A DNA stretch of 19,178 nucleotides from Verrucomicrobiota bacterium (GTDB lineage Bacteria > Verrucomicrobiota > Verrucomicrobiia > Verrucomicrobiales > Verrucomicrobiaceae), in assembly GCA_023428335.1 (NCBI GenBank), contig JAEYYS010000128.1, forward strand, positions 1-19,178, written 5' to 3'. Shown here piece after piece: positions 1 through 7,946 of this stretch. Below the pieces are notes generated by a model, which worked only from the letters and a program-made list of their open reading frames with translations, did not search any database and was not told the origin of the DNA. Each line of letters opens with the position of its first letter. The stretch's first letter is position 1. The position numbers and the translations under genes were made by a program.

Positions 1-40
1 GTCATTGACCCCGCCTCCAGTCGGAATCGCCCGCAACTGC

Positions 41-76
41 CTGCTGCCGCTTTGCCGAGGCCAGTCTGCTGGCCGC
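41..76. repeat. CTGCTGCCGC double-hairpin element, copy 1
   Basis: The stretch begins with CTGCTGCCGCTTT and is followed, after seven variable bases, by a perfect 6-bp stem GGCCAG / CTGGCC (59-64 and 69-74) with a 4-base loop. The same arrangement (13 identical bases, seven variable bases, then a CCAG...CTGGC hairpin) recurs in the same orientation at 18401-18431. This suggests a dispersed intergenic element. It lies upstream of the first gene and immediately before a heptamer array. Confidence 0.5.
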
Positions 77-82
77 AGGATT

Positions 83-110
83 TCCCATCTCCGATCTTCC
101 ATCTCCCATC
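83..110 (-). repeat. Heptamer array, four GATNGRN units (reverse orientation)
   Basis: Four consecutive 7-bp units can be read on the + strand as TCCCATC, TCCGATC, TTCCATC and TCCCATC, which are GATGGGA, GATCGGA, GATGGAA and GATGGGA on the other strand. The same family occurs at 15394-15421, 15767-15793 and 18340-18360. A reading frame extending upstream of the first gene passes through this array, which is why the start at 148 is preferred over one at 52. Confidence 0.7.
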
Positions 111-147
111 CCCGCAACCAACGTCCCGCCGGCGGTTTTCATCCGCC

Positions 148-2034
148 ATGATCCCTTCCTGGTTTCGTGCTTTTGTCCTCGCTGCTGTCGCGGAATGCCC
201 GGTCTTTGCCCAAGGGCCGGCGCGTTTGCCCGAGGGCGTGCAGGCGCATCGCGACCTCGCTTACGTCGACAACGGCCACGAGCGCCACAAGCTCGATCTC
301 TACCTGCCCAAGCAGGCCAAGGGTCCGCTGCCGGTGCTGATCTGGGTCCATGGCGGCGGCTGGCAGAACGGCAGCAAGGACGGTTGTCCACCCCTGCGCG
401 CGGGCTACGTCGAGCGCGGGTACGCCGTCGCCAGCCTCAACTACCGGCTCAGCGGTCACGCGGTCTTTCCCGCGCAGATCGAGGACTGCAAGGCCGCCAT
501 CCGCTGGCTGCGAGCCCACGCCGACAAGTTCGGCCTCGACCCGCAGCGCTTCGGCGTTTGGGGCAGCTCGGCCGGCGGTCATCTGGTCGCCCTGCTCGGC
601 ACCAGCGGCGAGGTGAAGGCCTTCGACGTCGGCGCCCACCTCGACCAAAGCAGCGCGGTGCAGGCGGTGTGCGACTATTACGGGCCAACCGATTTCGTCG
701 CCTTCGTCACCACGAAAGGCTACGAGAGCCACGCCGCCGCCAACGCGCCCGAGGCGAAACTGCTTAGCGGCACGGTCGAGGAGAAGCGCGAACTGGCGAC
801 GCAGGCCAACCCGATCACGCACGTCAGCGCCGACGATCCACCCTTCCTCATCGTCCATGGCGACCGCGATCCGGTGGTGCCACTCAACCAGAGTCAGCTG
901 CTCTTTGAGGCGCTGAAAAAGGCCGGTGTCAGCGCGCACTTCCACACGATCGAAGGCGCGGCCCACGGCGGCCCCGGCTTCAGCGGACCGGAGATCGACA
1001 CTCTGGTCGCCGACTTCTTTGCGTCGCGCCTGCAGAAGCGCGAGGCCACCGTGGAGGCCAAGGCGACCCGCAGTCAGGTGGCCTCCGCCGAGTCACCCGC
1101 TGGGCCTGCCAGGGCGGGCGGCCCACCGGATTTTGTGCGCCTGCTTGAACGCGCCGACGTGAACCGCGACGGCAGGATCACACGCGATGAATTTCGCGGT
1201 CCGGGGCCGCTGTTTGAGCGACTCGACCGCAACCGCGACGGACAACTCACCCGCGACGAGATCGCTGCGCCAGCGGCGCGCGAAGGATCGAATCGTGAGG
1301 CGCCGCCGTCCGCGCCGCGCGAGGGTGCTGCGAAATCCGCGGACGCGCGTTTCCAACTGGATGGCGAACGCTGGACCTGGCGCGAGGGCGACTTCACGAT
1401 GAGTGGCATCCTGCTCAAGCCCGAGGGGCGCGGGCCGTTTCCGGCCGTGCTGATCAGTCATGGCCGCGGCGGCAGTGCCGGCAGCTTCGGTTTGCAGAAG
1501 GCGCGCGAGATGGTGCGCTGGGGAATGGTCTGCCTGGCACCCGACTACACCCACAGCGGCGCCGGTGGCGATCGCGTCGCGTTCGGCGCCAGCGACGAGA
1601 ATTTGCGTCGCGCCCGCACCTGCCTGGAGATCCTGCGCGGCCTGCCCGAGGTCGATGCCAGCCGGCTCGCCGCCTACGGCCACAGCATGGGCGGCTTCGT
1701 CACGATCGGTCTGGCGGCGAGCCAGCCCGAGGGCTTGAAGGCGGCGGCGATCACCGGCAGCGGCGTGGCGCCGCAGGACGGCTATCCGGCACCGTCGGTC
1801 AAGGCCGCCGAACGCATCCGCACACCCTTCCTGATGCTGCACGGTGCCGACGACAGCACGGTGCGCCCCGAGCAGTCGGTGGCCTTGAAGCAGGCGCTCG
1901 ACCGCAGCGGCGTCGCCAACGACCGCCTCATCGCCGACGGCCAGGGTCATCCGATCGATCAAACGATGCGCGAAGAGGTGTTCCGGCTGGTGCGCGAGTG
2001 GTTTGAACAGCACGGCGTGCTGCGCCCGCGCTGA
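148..2034 (+). CDS. Exported alpha/beta hydrolase - EF-hand - dienelactone hydrolase fusion
   Basis: A 628-residue protein predicted to be exported and to hydrolyse esters. Seen: a signal-like N-terminus (WFRAFVLAAVAECPVFAQ); a first alpha/beta hydrolase of the BD-FAE/acetyl-esterase type with oxyanion motif HGGGW (68-72), nucleophile motif GSSAG (Ser141), and likely Asp241 and His273; two canonical EF-hand loops (D337-x-N-x-D-G-x-I-x3-E348 and D360-x-N-x-D-G-x-L-x3-E371); then a second dienelactone-hydrolase-like domain with GHSMGG (Ser513), Asp568 or 569, and His601. Both catalytic sets look intact. Family knowledge: each hydrolase normally occurs alone, and the EF-hand pair probably binds calcium and links them. 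The start at 148 is chosen because it begins directly at the signal peptide; an upstream start would translate repeats. The next gene follows after 39 bp on the same strand, so the two may be cotranscribed. The substrate cannot be told from sequence. Confidence 0.9.
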   Translation: MIPSWFRAFVLAAVAECPVFAQGPARLPEGVQAHRDLAYVDNGHERHKLDLYLPKQAKGPLPVLIWVHGGGWQNGSKDGCPPLRAGYVERGYAVASLNYRLSGHAVFPAQIEDCKAAIRWLRAHADKFGLDPQRFGVWGSSAGGHLVALLGTSGEVKAFDVGAHLDQSSAVQAVCDYYGPTDFVAFVTTKGYESHAAANAPEAKLLSGTVEEKRELATQANPITHVSADDPPFLIVHGDRDPVVPLNQSQLLFEALKKAGVSAHFHTIEGAAHGGPGFSGPEIDTLVADFFASRLQKREATVEAKATRSQVASAESPAGPARAGGPPDFVRLLERADVNRDGRITRDEFRGPGPLFERLDRNRDGQLTRDEIAAPAAREGSNREAPPSAPREGAAKSADARFQLDGERWTWREGDFTMSGILLKPEGRGPFPAVLISHGRGGSAGSFGLQKAREMVRWGMVCLAPDYTHSGAGGDRVAFGASDENLRRARTCLEILRGLPEVDASRLAAYGHSMGGFVTIGLAASQPEGLKAAAITGSGVAPQDGYPAPSVKAAERIRTPFLMLHGADDSTVRPEQSVALKQALDRSGVANDRLIADGQGHPIDQTMREEVFRLVREWFEQHGVLRPR

Positions 2035-2073
2035 GCCGGCTTGCAAAGCGTCACGCCGCCGCCACGGTGCGGC

Positions 2074-3363
2074 ATGACCCTGCTGCGCGCCTTCGCCCTG
2101 CTTGCCCTTGCCGTTGCCCCGCTGTCTGCCGCCGATGACTTCCCGCTTGTCGAGGCGCAGGAATGCCGGCCGCGCGCCGGCTGGCCGAACTTCTTCGCCA
2201 GGGCGCGCACGCCGGGCGCGACGGTGCGGGTCGCCTACCTCGGCGGCAGCATCACCGCCCAGCCGGGCTGGCGACCCAAGACACTGGCGCATTTCCAGAA
2301 GACTTGGCCGCAGGCGAAGTTCGAGGAAATCCACGCGGCCATCGGCGGCACCGGCTCGGACCTCGGGGTCTGCCGCTTGCGCCAGGACGTGCTCGACCAC
2401 CAGCCCGACCTGCTGCTCGTCGAATTCGCGGTGAACGACGGCGGTGCCGCGCCCGAGCAGATCCAGCGCTGCATGGAAGGCATTGTCCGCCAGACCTGGC
2501 GCGCCCTGCCCGACTGCGACATCGGCTTTGTGTACACGATCACCGAGGCCCTGGTGCCGCCCCTGCTCGAGGGCAAATTCCAGCGCTCGGCGAGCGCCAT
2601 GGAAAAGGTCGCCGATCACTACGGCCTGCCAACCATCCACCTGGCTTTGGAGGTCGCCAAACTGGCGCGCGAGGGCAAACTGGAGTGGCGCGCCAAGCTG
2701 CCGAAGACCGACGCGGAAAAGCAGGCGCTCGGCGGCAAGTTCGTCTTCGCCCCCGACAGCGTGCACCCGCACCCCGAGACCGGCCACGAACTCTACCTGC
2801 AGGCCGTGGCCCGCTCGCTCGGTCCGATCGAAGCCGCCTCCGCCAAGCCGGTCACACACACCCTGGCGGCGCCGCTCAAGGCCGACAACTACGAGCGCGC
2901 GGCACTCGTGCCGATCCGAGCCTCGATGGTCAGCGCCGGGTTCCGTCGCCTCGACCCGCAGACGGACGCCTTCGGCAAGCGCTGGACCAACCGCCTGACC
3001 TCCCTGCACCAGGCCGTGAAGCCGGGCGAGGTGCTGAGCTTCCGCTTCAAGGGCACGCGCTGCGCGATCTACGACGTCATCGGCCCGGACAGCGGTCAGG
3101 TGATCGTGACGCTCGACGACCAGCCGCCGCGCGTGGTGTCGCGTTTCGACGCCTACTGTACCTACCATCGCCTGAGCAGTTTTGTCGTGGGCACCGACCT
3201 GCCCGACACCGTGCACACGGTGCGCATCGAGCTGCATGCGGAGTCGCCCGACAAGGCGAAGATCCTCGCCCAGCGTCAGCAAACGATCGACAAGCCCGAA
3301 CGCTTTGCCGGCACCGCCTTCCATCCTGGCGCGCTGCTGCTGGTCGGCGAGATCGTGGAGTGA
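2074..3363 (+). CDS. Exported SGNH/GDSL-family hydrolase
   Basis: A 429-residue predicted esterase or deacetylase. Seen: a short signal peptide (TLLRAFALLALAVAPLSAA); the SGNH blocks in order, with block I LGGSIT (nucleophile Ser59), block II IGGTGSDLG, block III VNDGG (Asn121) and block V DSVHPHPETGH (Asp228 to His231). After about residue 240 comes a region predicted to be beta-rich with no motif I recognise, perhaps a substrate- or carbohydrate-binding sandwich. Family knowledge: SGNH enzymes remove acyl groups, often acetyl, from polysaccharides, and verrucomicrobia carry many. An in-frame TTG at 2041 is possible, but the ATG at 2074 sits right before the hydrophobic signal. It lies 39 bp behind the hydrolase fusion, consistent with a joint role in ester removal outside the cytoplasm. 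Confidence 0.88.
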   Translation: MTLLRAFALLALAVAPLSAADDFPLVEAQECRPRAGWPNFFARARTPGATVRVAYLGGSITAQPGWRPKTLAHFQKTWPQAKFEEIHAAIGGTGSDLGVCRLRQDVLDHQPDLLLVEFAVNDGGAAPEQIQRCMEGIVRQTWRALPDCDIGFVYTITEALVPPLLEGKFQRSASAMEKVADHYGLPTIHLALEVAKLAREGKLEWRAKLPKTDAEKQALGGKFVFAPDSVHPHPETGHELYLQAVARSLGPIEAASAKPVTHTLAAPLKADNYERAALVPIRASMVSAGFRRLDPQTDAFGKRWTNRLTSLHQAVKPGEVLSFRFKGTRCAIYDVIGPDSGQVIVTLDDQPPRVVSRFDAYCTYHRLSSFVVGTDLPDTVHTVRIELHAESPDKAKILAQRQQTIDKPERFAGTAFHPGALLLVGEIVE

Positions 3364-3390
3364 GGGTCTGCCCCGAAGGATTCGCTGGAG

Positions 3391-3409
3391 CCGGGGGCAT
3401 TGACCCCGG
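3391..3409. terminator. Hairpin between convergent genes, possible terminator
   Basis: A perfect 6-bp stem CCGGGG / CCCCGG encloses a 7-base loop, 27 bp after the SGNH hydrolase stop and 58 bp before the end of the convergent acyltransferase gene. There is no T-run on either side, so a classic intrinsic terminator is not shown. The loop-to-3' arm string CATTGACCCCG also occurs at window positions 3-13, so this may instead be a dispersed repeat. Confidence 0.35.
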
Positions 3410-3467
3410 TGATTCCTGCTGAGGCGTAGGCGCGCTGGCCACAGCGCGGTGTTGGGTTGGCGGTCGC

Positions 3468-4097
3468 TCAGTCGCGGCCGAGCGTTTTCTGCAGGGCGAG
3501 CCGGTGCTCTTCAAAAGCCGCCTCGTCGAGCTTGCGCGGCACGGTGACCAGCGGTTCGAAGATGACCTTCACCCGTGAGAAGGGCAGGGGCAGCAGGAAG
3601 GCGTCCCAGGTCTTGAAGCGCAGGGCGCGGCTGTATTCGACCCGCACCGGCACGATGGCACCGCCGGTGAGTTGGGCGAGCTTGAGCAGGCCCGGCTGCA
3701 GTTCGTAGCAGGGGCCGCGCGGGCCGTCAGGCGTGATGCCGACATCGCGTCCCTCCTTGACCTTCTCGGCGAGCATGATGAGGGCGCCCAAGCCCTTCTG
3801 CGGCTTCGAGCTGGAGCCGCGCGCGGCTTCAAACCCGAACTCCGCGCAGGCATCGGCGATGATTTGGCCGTCGCCGCTCGGGCTCGACAGGATCGCGCCG
3901 GGGATGTGGGCGAACCAGCGGTCGTGGATGTAGGGGATGACAAACATCCGGTTGTGCCAGAAGGCCCAGATCCAGCCTGGCCGACCCGATGCAAAGGCGC
4001 CGGCTCGGTCCTCGACCTCGAACCGCAATGTGGTCCCGATGGCACGGATCAGCCAGGCGACGACTTTGCCGAGGTTGCGGATGCGGATTTTGGCCAT
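3468..4097 (-). CDS. Lysophospholipid acyltransferase family protein (DUF374-type)
   Basis: A 209-residue protein matching the DUF374 branch of the acyltransferase superfamily. Seen: an N-terminal amphipathic or hydrophobic stretch (KVVAWLIRAIGTT); FWHNRM around His48, the expected active-site block; SPSGDGQ at about 72-78; RGSSS (93-97); and ITPDGPRGP (Asp124-Pro129) followed by a Gly-Leu-Leu-Lys-Leu-Ala helix and IVPVRVEY. These blocks and the length (about 200-230 residues) fit the family. Family knowledge: such proteins are thought to transfer acyl groups to lysophospholipid or lipid A-type acceptors at the inner membrane; exact acceptors are poorly known. A GTGAAGG Shine-Dalgarno-like string lies 3 bases before the ATG. 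It is transcribed away from the GloVer-repeat gene and converges with the SGNH gene. Confidence 0.88.
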   Translation of the reverse strand: MAKIRIRNLGKVVAWLIRAIGTTLRFEVEDRAGAFASGRPGWIWAFWHNRMFVIPYIHDRWFAHIPGAILSSPSGDGQIIADACAEFGFEAARGSSSKPQKGLGALIMLAEKVKEGRDVGITPDGPRGPCYELQPGLLKLAQLTGGAIVPVRVEYSRALRFKTWDAFLLPLPFSRVKVIFEPLVTVPRKLDEAAFEEHRLALQKTLGRD

Positions 4098-4156
4098 GAA
4101 CCTTCACCCTGAAACGGCGCGCCGCGGGATTCAACCGGGAAAGGGGGCGAAGATAA

Positions 4157-4178
4157 AGCGCCTTTTTGGGTTGGCGCT
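4157..4178. promoter_or_regulatory. Inverted repeat upstream of the GloVer-repeat gene
   Basis: A perfect 6-bp inverted repeat AGCGCC / GGCGCT with a 10-base spacer lies in the 139-bp gap between two divergent genes. Just before it, GATAAA (4152-4157) could be a -10 box, with TTCAAC (4130-4135) as a poor -35 at 16-bp spacing. The string GCGCCTTTTTG (4158-4168) is repeated exactly at 9090-9100, next to the ABC transporter start. Promoter function is inference. Confidence 0.3.
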
Positions 4179-4236
4179 GCAGTCTTGAATGGCTCAAGGT
4201 CCAATTCGGGAAACAGCACCCTCCTTGCTGGATATC

Positions 4237-7200
4237 ATGCAGGCTCCTTTCCTTCGCATCATCGTTATCGCCCTGGGCCTGTGTGTCCTCACCTCGGTGC
4301 GGGCGCAAAACACGTTTGAAACGTTGCACTCAGCGCAGGCCAGCCTCGAGCCCAATGGGGAGTTGGTTGAGGCCAGCGATGGGAATTTTTATGGGACCTG
4401 TGCCTGCGGCGGACGCAATGGCGTGGGCAGTGTGTTCAAGATCACGCCTGCCGGAGTACTCACCATGCTGCACTCCTTTGACGGGACCACAGGGGTCAAC
4501 CCGCAGGCCGGTTTGGTGCAGGGCACGGACGGGGCGTTCTACGGCACCACGCGTGGAAACGAGGATGCGCTCAAAGGCACGGTGTTCAGGGTCACCAGCG
4601 ACGGCGAGTTCACGACCCTGCATGCCTTTAGCGGCAGCAACGGTGAAGCTCCGAATGGCGGGCTGGCGCAAGGCAGTGACGGCGCGTTTTATGGCACTAC
4701 TCGACTTGGAGGCACCTACAACAAGGGTACGGTGTTTAAGGTCACGCCTGCCGGGAAGTTCACCACCCTGCAGTCCTTCAATGGCACGAAAGGCGAATAT
4801 CCCTTCAGCGGACTGGCACAGGGCAGTGACGGCGCGTTTTATGGAGCTACTTCGGGGGGAGGTTCTGATGACAAGGGCACGGCATTCAAGATCTCATCCA
4901 CAGGAGTTCTAACGATCCTTTCCGACCCTCGGAGATTTTCCGAAAGGTTGCTGCCAGGCAGTGATGGCGCATTCTATAGCGTGAGTGGTTCGGAAGTGAT
5001 CCGGATGAGCGAGTCGGGGGTGTCAACCGTGCTGTACTCCAAGAGTAGCAATGACGGCATTTTTGAAGGCCGCTTGGCCCAGGACGGTGCTGGAAATCTC
5101 TATGGCGCGATCAATGATTTCTTCGATGCAACATCGAAGCTTTTCAAGCTGAGTTCCGATGGGGTCTTCACCATACTGCACACCTTCAGCAGAGTGGAGG
5201 GGCGTATGGTCATGGGTGGTTTGATCTGGGGGAGTGATGGTGCTCTGTATGGGGCCACCGCTTATAGTGGCACCAGCAACCAAGGTACGGTGTTCAAGAT
5301 CACGGTCGATGGGACCTTCACCGCCTTGCATTCCTTCAACAATCCGAGTGGCAACGGCAAACGGGTGTTGAAGAAGAGTGACGATGGGGGTTTTTATGGG
5401 ATCACGGAAAGAGGCGGCGAATTCGGTCAGGGAACGGTGTTCAAGATCACCCCAGGCGGAGTTCACACGGTTCTCTATTCCTTCGATGGTGATTCGTTTG
5501 CGGTGCCTCGAGCAGGGGTGGTGCAGGGGGATGATGGGAACTTTTACCTCTTCTACACCGCTAAACTCGAAAATACCGAAGATGGTGATGGCCTCCCGAG
5601 AATTTTCAGGATCAGTCCTGCTGGAGAAGCCACCGAGTTGATGGGCTCTGATGGCTATCCTGTTTCGGAATTGGTGAAGGGCAATGACGGCTGCATTTAT
5701 TGTATCACGGCGGATGATTCCTATGAGCAGTATTATGTGCAGAAAATTACACCCCCTGGTTCGGTAACGAAGATTCACACTTGGGCGGGCAATTATGCTG
5801 TTCATGCTTCGCTGATTCTGGGCAGCGATGGAGGCATGTATGGAATAATCGACCTGACTGACTTTCTTCCTGGATTAGGAGGAGAAATACACGGTGAGAT
5901 CTTCAAGGTTTCGCCTGCAGGCGACGTTACGACCCTCCATGTCTTCAATGGCGCGAATGGATCTGCGCCCCGCGCCATGTTGGTTCAGGGGAGTGACGGA
6001 ACTCTTTATGGTGCCACCGAGTATGGCGGCATCCACAACCTTGGCACCATTTTCAAGATCACCCCCGACGGGGAATTCACGACCTTGCATTCCTTCAACG
6101 GGACGAAAGGGGAACGCCCAAGAACCCAGTTGGTGCTGGGCAGCGATGGGCATCTCTACGGCACCTGCAATGTCAGCTATCCATATTCTGACCCCTACAA
6201 CGGCACGGTGTTTAAAATCAGCGCGGCTGGGAAGTTCAGCAATCTGGTGTTTTTTAAAGGCACGAAGGCGATCCGTTCTGCGGACGCTTTGCTAGAAGGT
6301 CAGGACGGCAATTTCTATGGAGTCAGCCGGCAGGGCGGCAGTGAATCCAGAGGCGCGCTTTTTCAGGTCACTCCTACAGGCAAATTCACCCTGCTGCATT
6401 CGTTCCAGGGCGATGATGGGTCTTATCCGACGGAATTGCTTCAGGGACAGGACGGCGCTTTCTACGGTACCGCTGCCACCATGAGCGTTTGGCGATTCCG
6501 CGTCGCTCAAAAGCCGGTGATGGTGAACCCAGGTCCGCAGCAGCATCACGTTGGCCAGGTGGTGAACCTGCCGCTGACGGCCAGCGAGAACCCCTCGAAA
6601 TTTCTTGTCAAAGGCCTGCCCAAGGGCCTGCGCTACGATGCATCCACCCAAAGCATCGTCGGCCAACCCACCACTCCCAAGCTCGACAAGAACAAGCAGC
6701 CTGCGGCTTATGAGGTGAAGATTCGCGCCGCCAACAACCTGGGTGCAGGTCCGGAGGCCGTGTTCAACTGGACCATTCTGCCACTGTCGCTGGAGTTGAC
6801 CGGCAACTTCGAGGGCCTGGTGGCGGCGCAGGCCGAGGTGAACGACAATCTCGGTGGTTCCCTTCGCTTCACAGTCACGGCGAGCGGCGCGGTGACAGGC
6901 AAGCTCTGGGTCGGTGGCCGGTTGCAATCCTTCAAGGGCAATCTGGAGGTGGCTGCGGATGGAGCCAGCGCGGTTCTCCAGGTGACGCTGCCCGGCAAGA
7001 GCCCGGCGGATGTCGTCACCCTGGAGCTGAACCTGGCCGACGGGCAGATCCTGCCGGGAAGTCGAATCCTGCGCAACGGTGGCGAAGCGGTGGTGAGCGG
7101 TGGGCGTGGCGAAAGTCTGCCCGCCAAGGGCTTGCTGGGCACCTTTCACACGGCACTGGAAGCGACCGAGACCGGGGAGAACATTCCCGGCGGGACAGGC

Positions 7201-7845
7201 TGGGCGGTGCTGAAGGTCCGGATGAAGGGGGTGGCTGTCTGGACCGGGCGACTGGCCGATGGTTCGTCGTTCATCGCCAGCCAAATCACGAATTCGCAAG
7301 GTCGTGTGCCCTGTTTTGTCATGCTCTACCGTGGCAACGGTGCGCTGCACGGGTGGGCGCAGGTGGATGCCGATAGCGGCGATTTGGACGATGTCGGCGG
7401 GTTCACCTGGGTGAAGAAGCCGGAGCCCGGCAACGGCAGGGTTTACAAGGATGGCATTCCATCGCACACACTGCAGATGCAGGGAGGGCGTTACGCCCTG
7501 AATGAAGTCGGGTTGATCCTGGACTTTGCGGCACCCGGGCCTGGCACGGTAAGCTTCACCGGCGGTGGCTTGCTTCAGGTGGTGGAACAGCCGTTTGAGT
7601 TGCTGGCCAAGAATGGGATTCGTCTGCCGAAGGGCACGCCGGTCAAACTGAGTCTCACTGCGAAGACAGGGCTCATCAGCACGAGCTTTGTCATGCAGAT
7701 CGACGGCAAACGTTTGCCGGTCAAAGGCACGGGCCTTCTGGTGCCCCGTCGCAGTCAGGGGCTTGGCCATGTTCTGGTGCCGCAGAGCGCCGAGAACAAC
7801 AGCGCCCTTCGTTCCGCGACGATGCTCCTGAAGCACACTCCCTGA
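4237..7845 (+). CDS. Giant exported GloVer-type tandem-repeat protein
   Basis: A 1202-residue protein with no recognisable catalytic motif. Seen: signal peptide MQAPFLRIIVIALGLCVLTSVRAQ (shortened here to its first residues, MQAPFLRIIVIALG); 14 full repeats plus one partial of about 50 residues (about 26-758), each with a core like GSDGAFYGTT, GTVFKITPAG and TTLHSFNG; a putative Ig (He_PIG-like) domain at about 759-848 containing LPKGLRYDASTQSIVGQP; and two related C-terminal beta domains (about 849-1202, each with a G-x-L-x-G-R-L core). Family knowledge: these repeats are named for Gloeobacter and Verrucomicrobia and occur in large surface or exported proteins. Inference: 14-15 blade-like repeats would suit two seven-bladed propellers. 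An ATG at 4189 would add 16 charged residues before the signal; 4237 is preferred. The repeat half is noticeably more AT-rich than neighbouring genes. Function is unknown; adhesion or binding is plausible. Confidence 0.85.
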   Translation: MQAPFLRIIVIALGLCVLTSVRAQNTFETLHSAQASLEPNGELVEASDGNFYGTCACGGRNGVGSVFKITPAGVLTMLHSFDGTTGVNPQAGLVQGTDGAFYGTTRGNEDALKGTVFRVTSDGEFTTLHAFSGSNGEAPNGGLAQGSDGAFYGTTRLGGTYNKGTVFKVTPAGKFTTLQSFNGTKGEYPFSGLAQGSDGAFYGATSGGGSDDKGTAFKISSTGVLTILSDPRRFSERLLPGSDGAFYSVSGSEVIRMSESGVSTVLYSKSSNDGIFEGRLAQDGAGNLYGAINDFFDATSKLFKLSSDGVFTILHTFSRVEGRMVMGGLIWGSDGALYGATAYSGTSNQGTVFKITVDGTFTALHSFNNPSGNGKRVLKKSDDGGFYGITERGGEFGQGTVFKITPGGVHTVLYSFDGDSFAVPRAGVVQGDDGNFYLFYTAKLENTEDGDGLPRIFRISPAGEATELMGSDGYPVSELVKGNDGCIYCITADDSYEQYYVQKITPPGSVTKIHTWAGNYAVHASLILGSDGGMYGIIDLTDFLPGLGGEIHGEIFKVSPAGDVTTLHVFNGANGSAPRAMLVQGSDGTLYGATEYGGIHNLGTIFKITPDGEFTTLHSFNGTKGERPRTQLVLGSDGHLYGTCNVSYPYSDPYNGTVFKISAAGKFSNLVFFKGTKAIRSADALLEGQDGNFYGVSRQGGSESRGALFQVTPTGKFTLLHSFQGDDGSYPTELLQGQDGAFYGTAATMSVWRFRVAQKPVMVNPGPQQHHVGQVVNLPLTASENPSKFLVKGLPKGLRYDASTQSIVGQPTTPKLDKNKQPAAYEVKIRAANNLGAGPEAVFNWTILPLSLELTGNFEGLVAAQAEVNDNLGGSLRFTVTASGAVTGKLWVGGRLQSFKGNLEVAADGASAVLQVTLPGKSPADVVTLELNLADGQILPGSRILRNGGEAVVSGGRGESLPAKGLLGTFHTALEATETGENIPGGTGWAVLKVRMKGVAVWTGRLADGSSFIASQITNSQGRVPCFVMLYRGNGALHGWAQVDADSGDLDDVGGFTWVKKPEPGNGRVYKDGIPSHTLQMQGGRYALNEVGLILDFAAPGPGTVSFTGGGLLQVVEQPFELLAKNGIRLPKGTPVKLSLTAKTGLISTSFVMQIDGKRLPVKGTGLLVPRRSQGLGHVLVPQSAENNSALRSATMLLKHTP
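4311..6510 (+). repeat. Tandem ~150-bp coding repeats (15 units, last partial)
   Basis: The DNA repeats with a period of about 150 bp. The best-preserved pair is units 2-4, where 23 bases starting GGCAGTGACGGCGCG are identical at 4672-4694 and 4822-4844, exactly 150 bp apart. The FNGTKGE block is shared by unit 3 (near 4780) and unit 12 (near 6100). Units 5, 6, 9 and 10 have diverged most, losing the YGTT core and the TVFKI strand consensus. Confidence 0.8.
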
Positions 7846-7882
7846 TTCCAGCCTGCGGGCGAAGACACATTCGCAACGTCAA

Positions 7883-7899
7883 CGCTGGTCACGCCAGCG
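7883..7899. terminator. Weak hairpin between convergent genes
   Basis: CGCTGG and CCAGCG (6 bp, extendable by a G-U pair) form a short stem 37 bp after the GloVer-repeat gene stop and 47 bp before the end of the convergent hydrolase gene. No T-run follows. It is recorded as the only stem-loop seen in the 101-bp gap; function as a bidirectional terminator is uncertain. Confidence 0.25.
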
Positions 7900-7946
7900 A
7901 CAAAGCTCGCCGCCCCGCGATGGCTTCCGGAAAGAGGCGCATCCCT

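Noticed and set aside
1093..3324. Very long open frame on the reverse strand opposite the two hydrolase genes
   Set aside because: It is antisense to two well-supported genes, has low-complexity Arg/Ala/Gly composition and no family motif; high GC makes long antisense frames common.
5570..5610. Possible EF-hand or calcium loop in the GloVer repeats (ENTEDGDGLP)
   Set aside because: It is a loop insertion in a diverged repeat and lacks the 12-residue ligand spacing.
4237..7845. GloVer-repeat protein as RTX substrate of the ABC-HlyD-TolC operon
   Set aside because: No GGxGxD nonapeptide repeats are seen and the protein has an ordinary N-terminal signal peptide, which points to Sec export.
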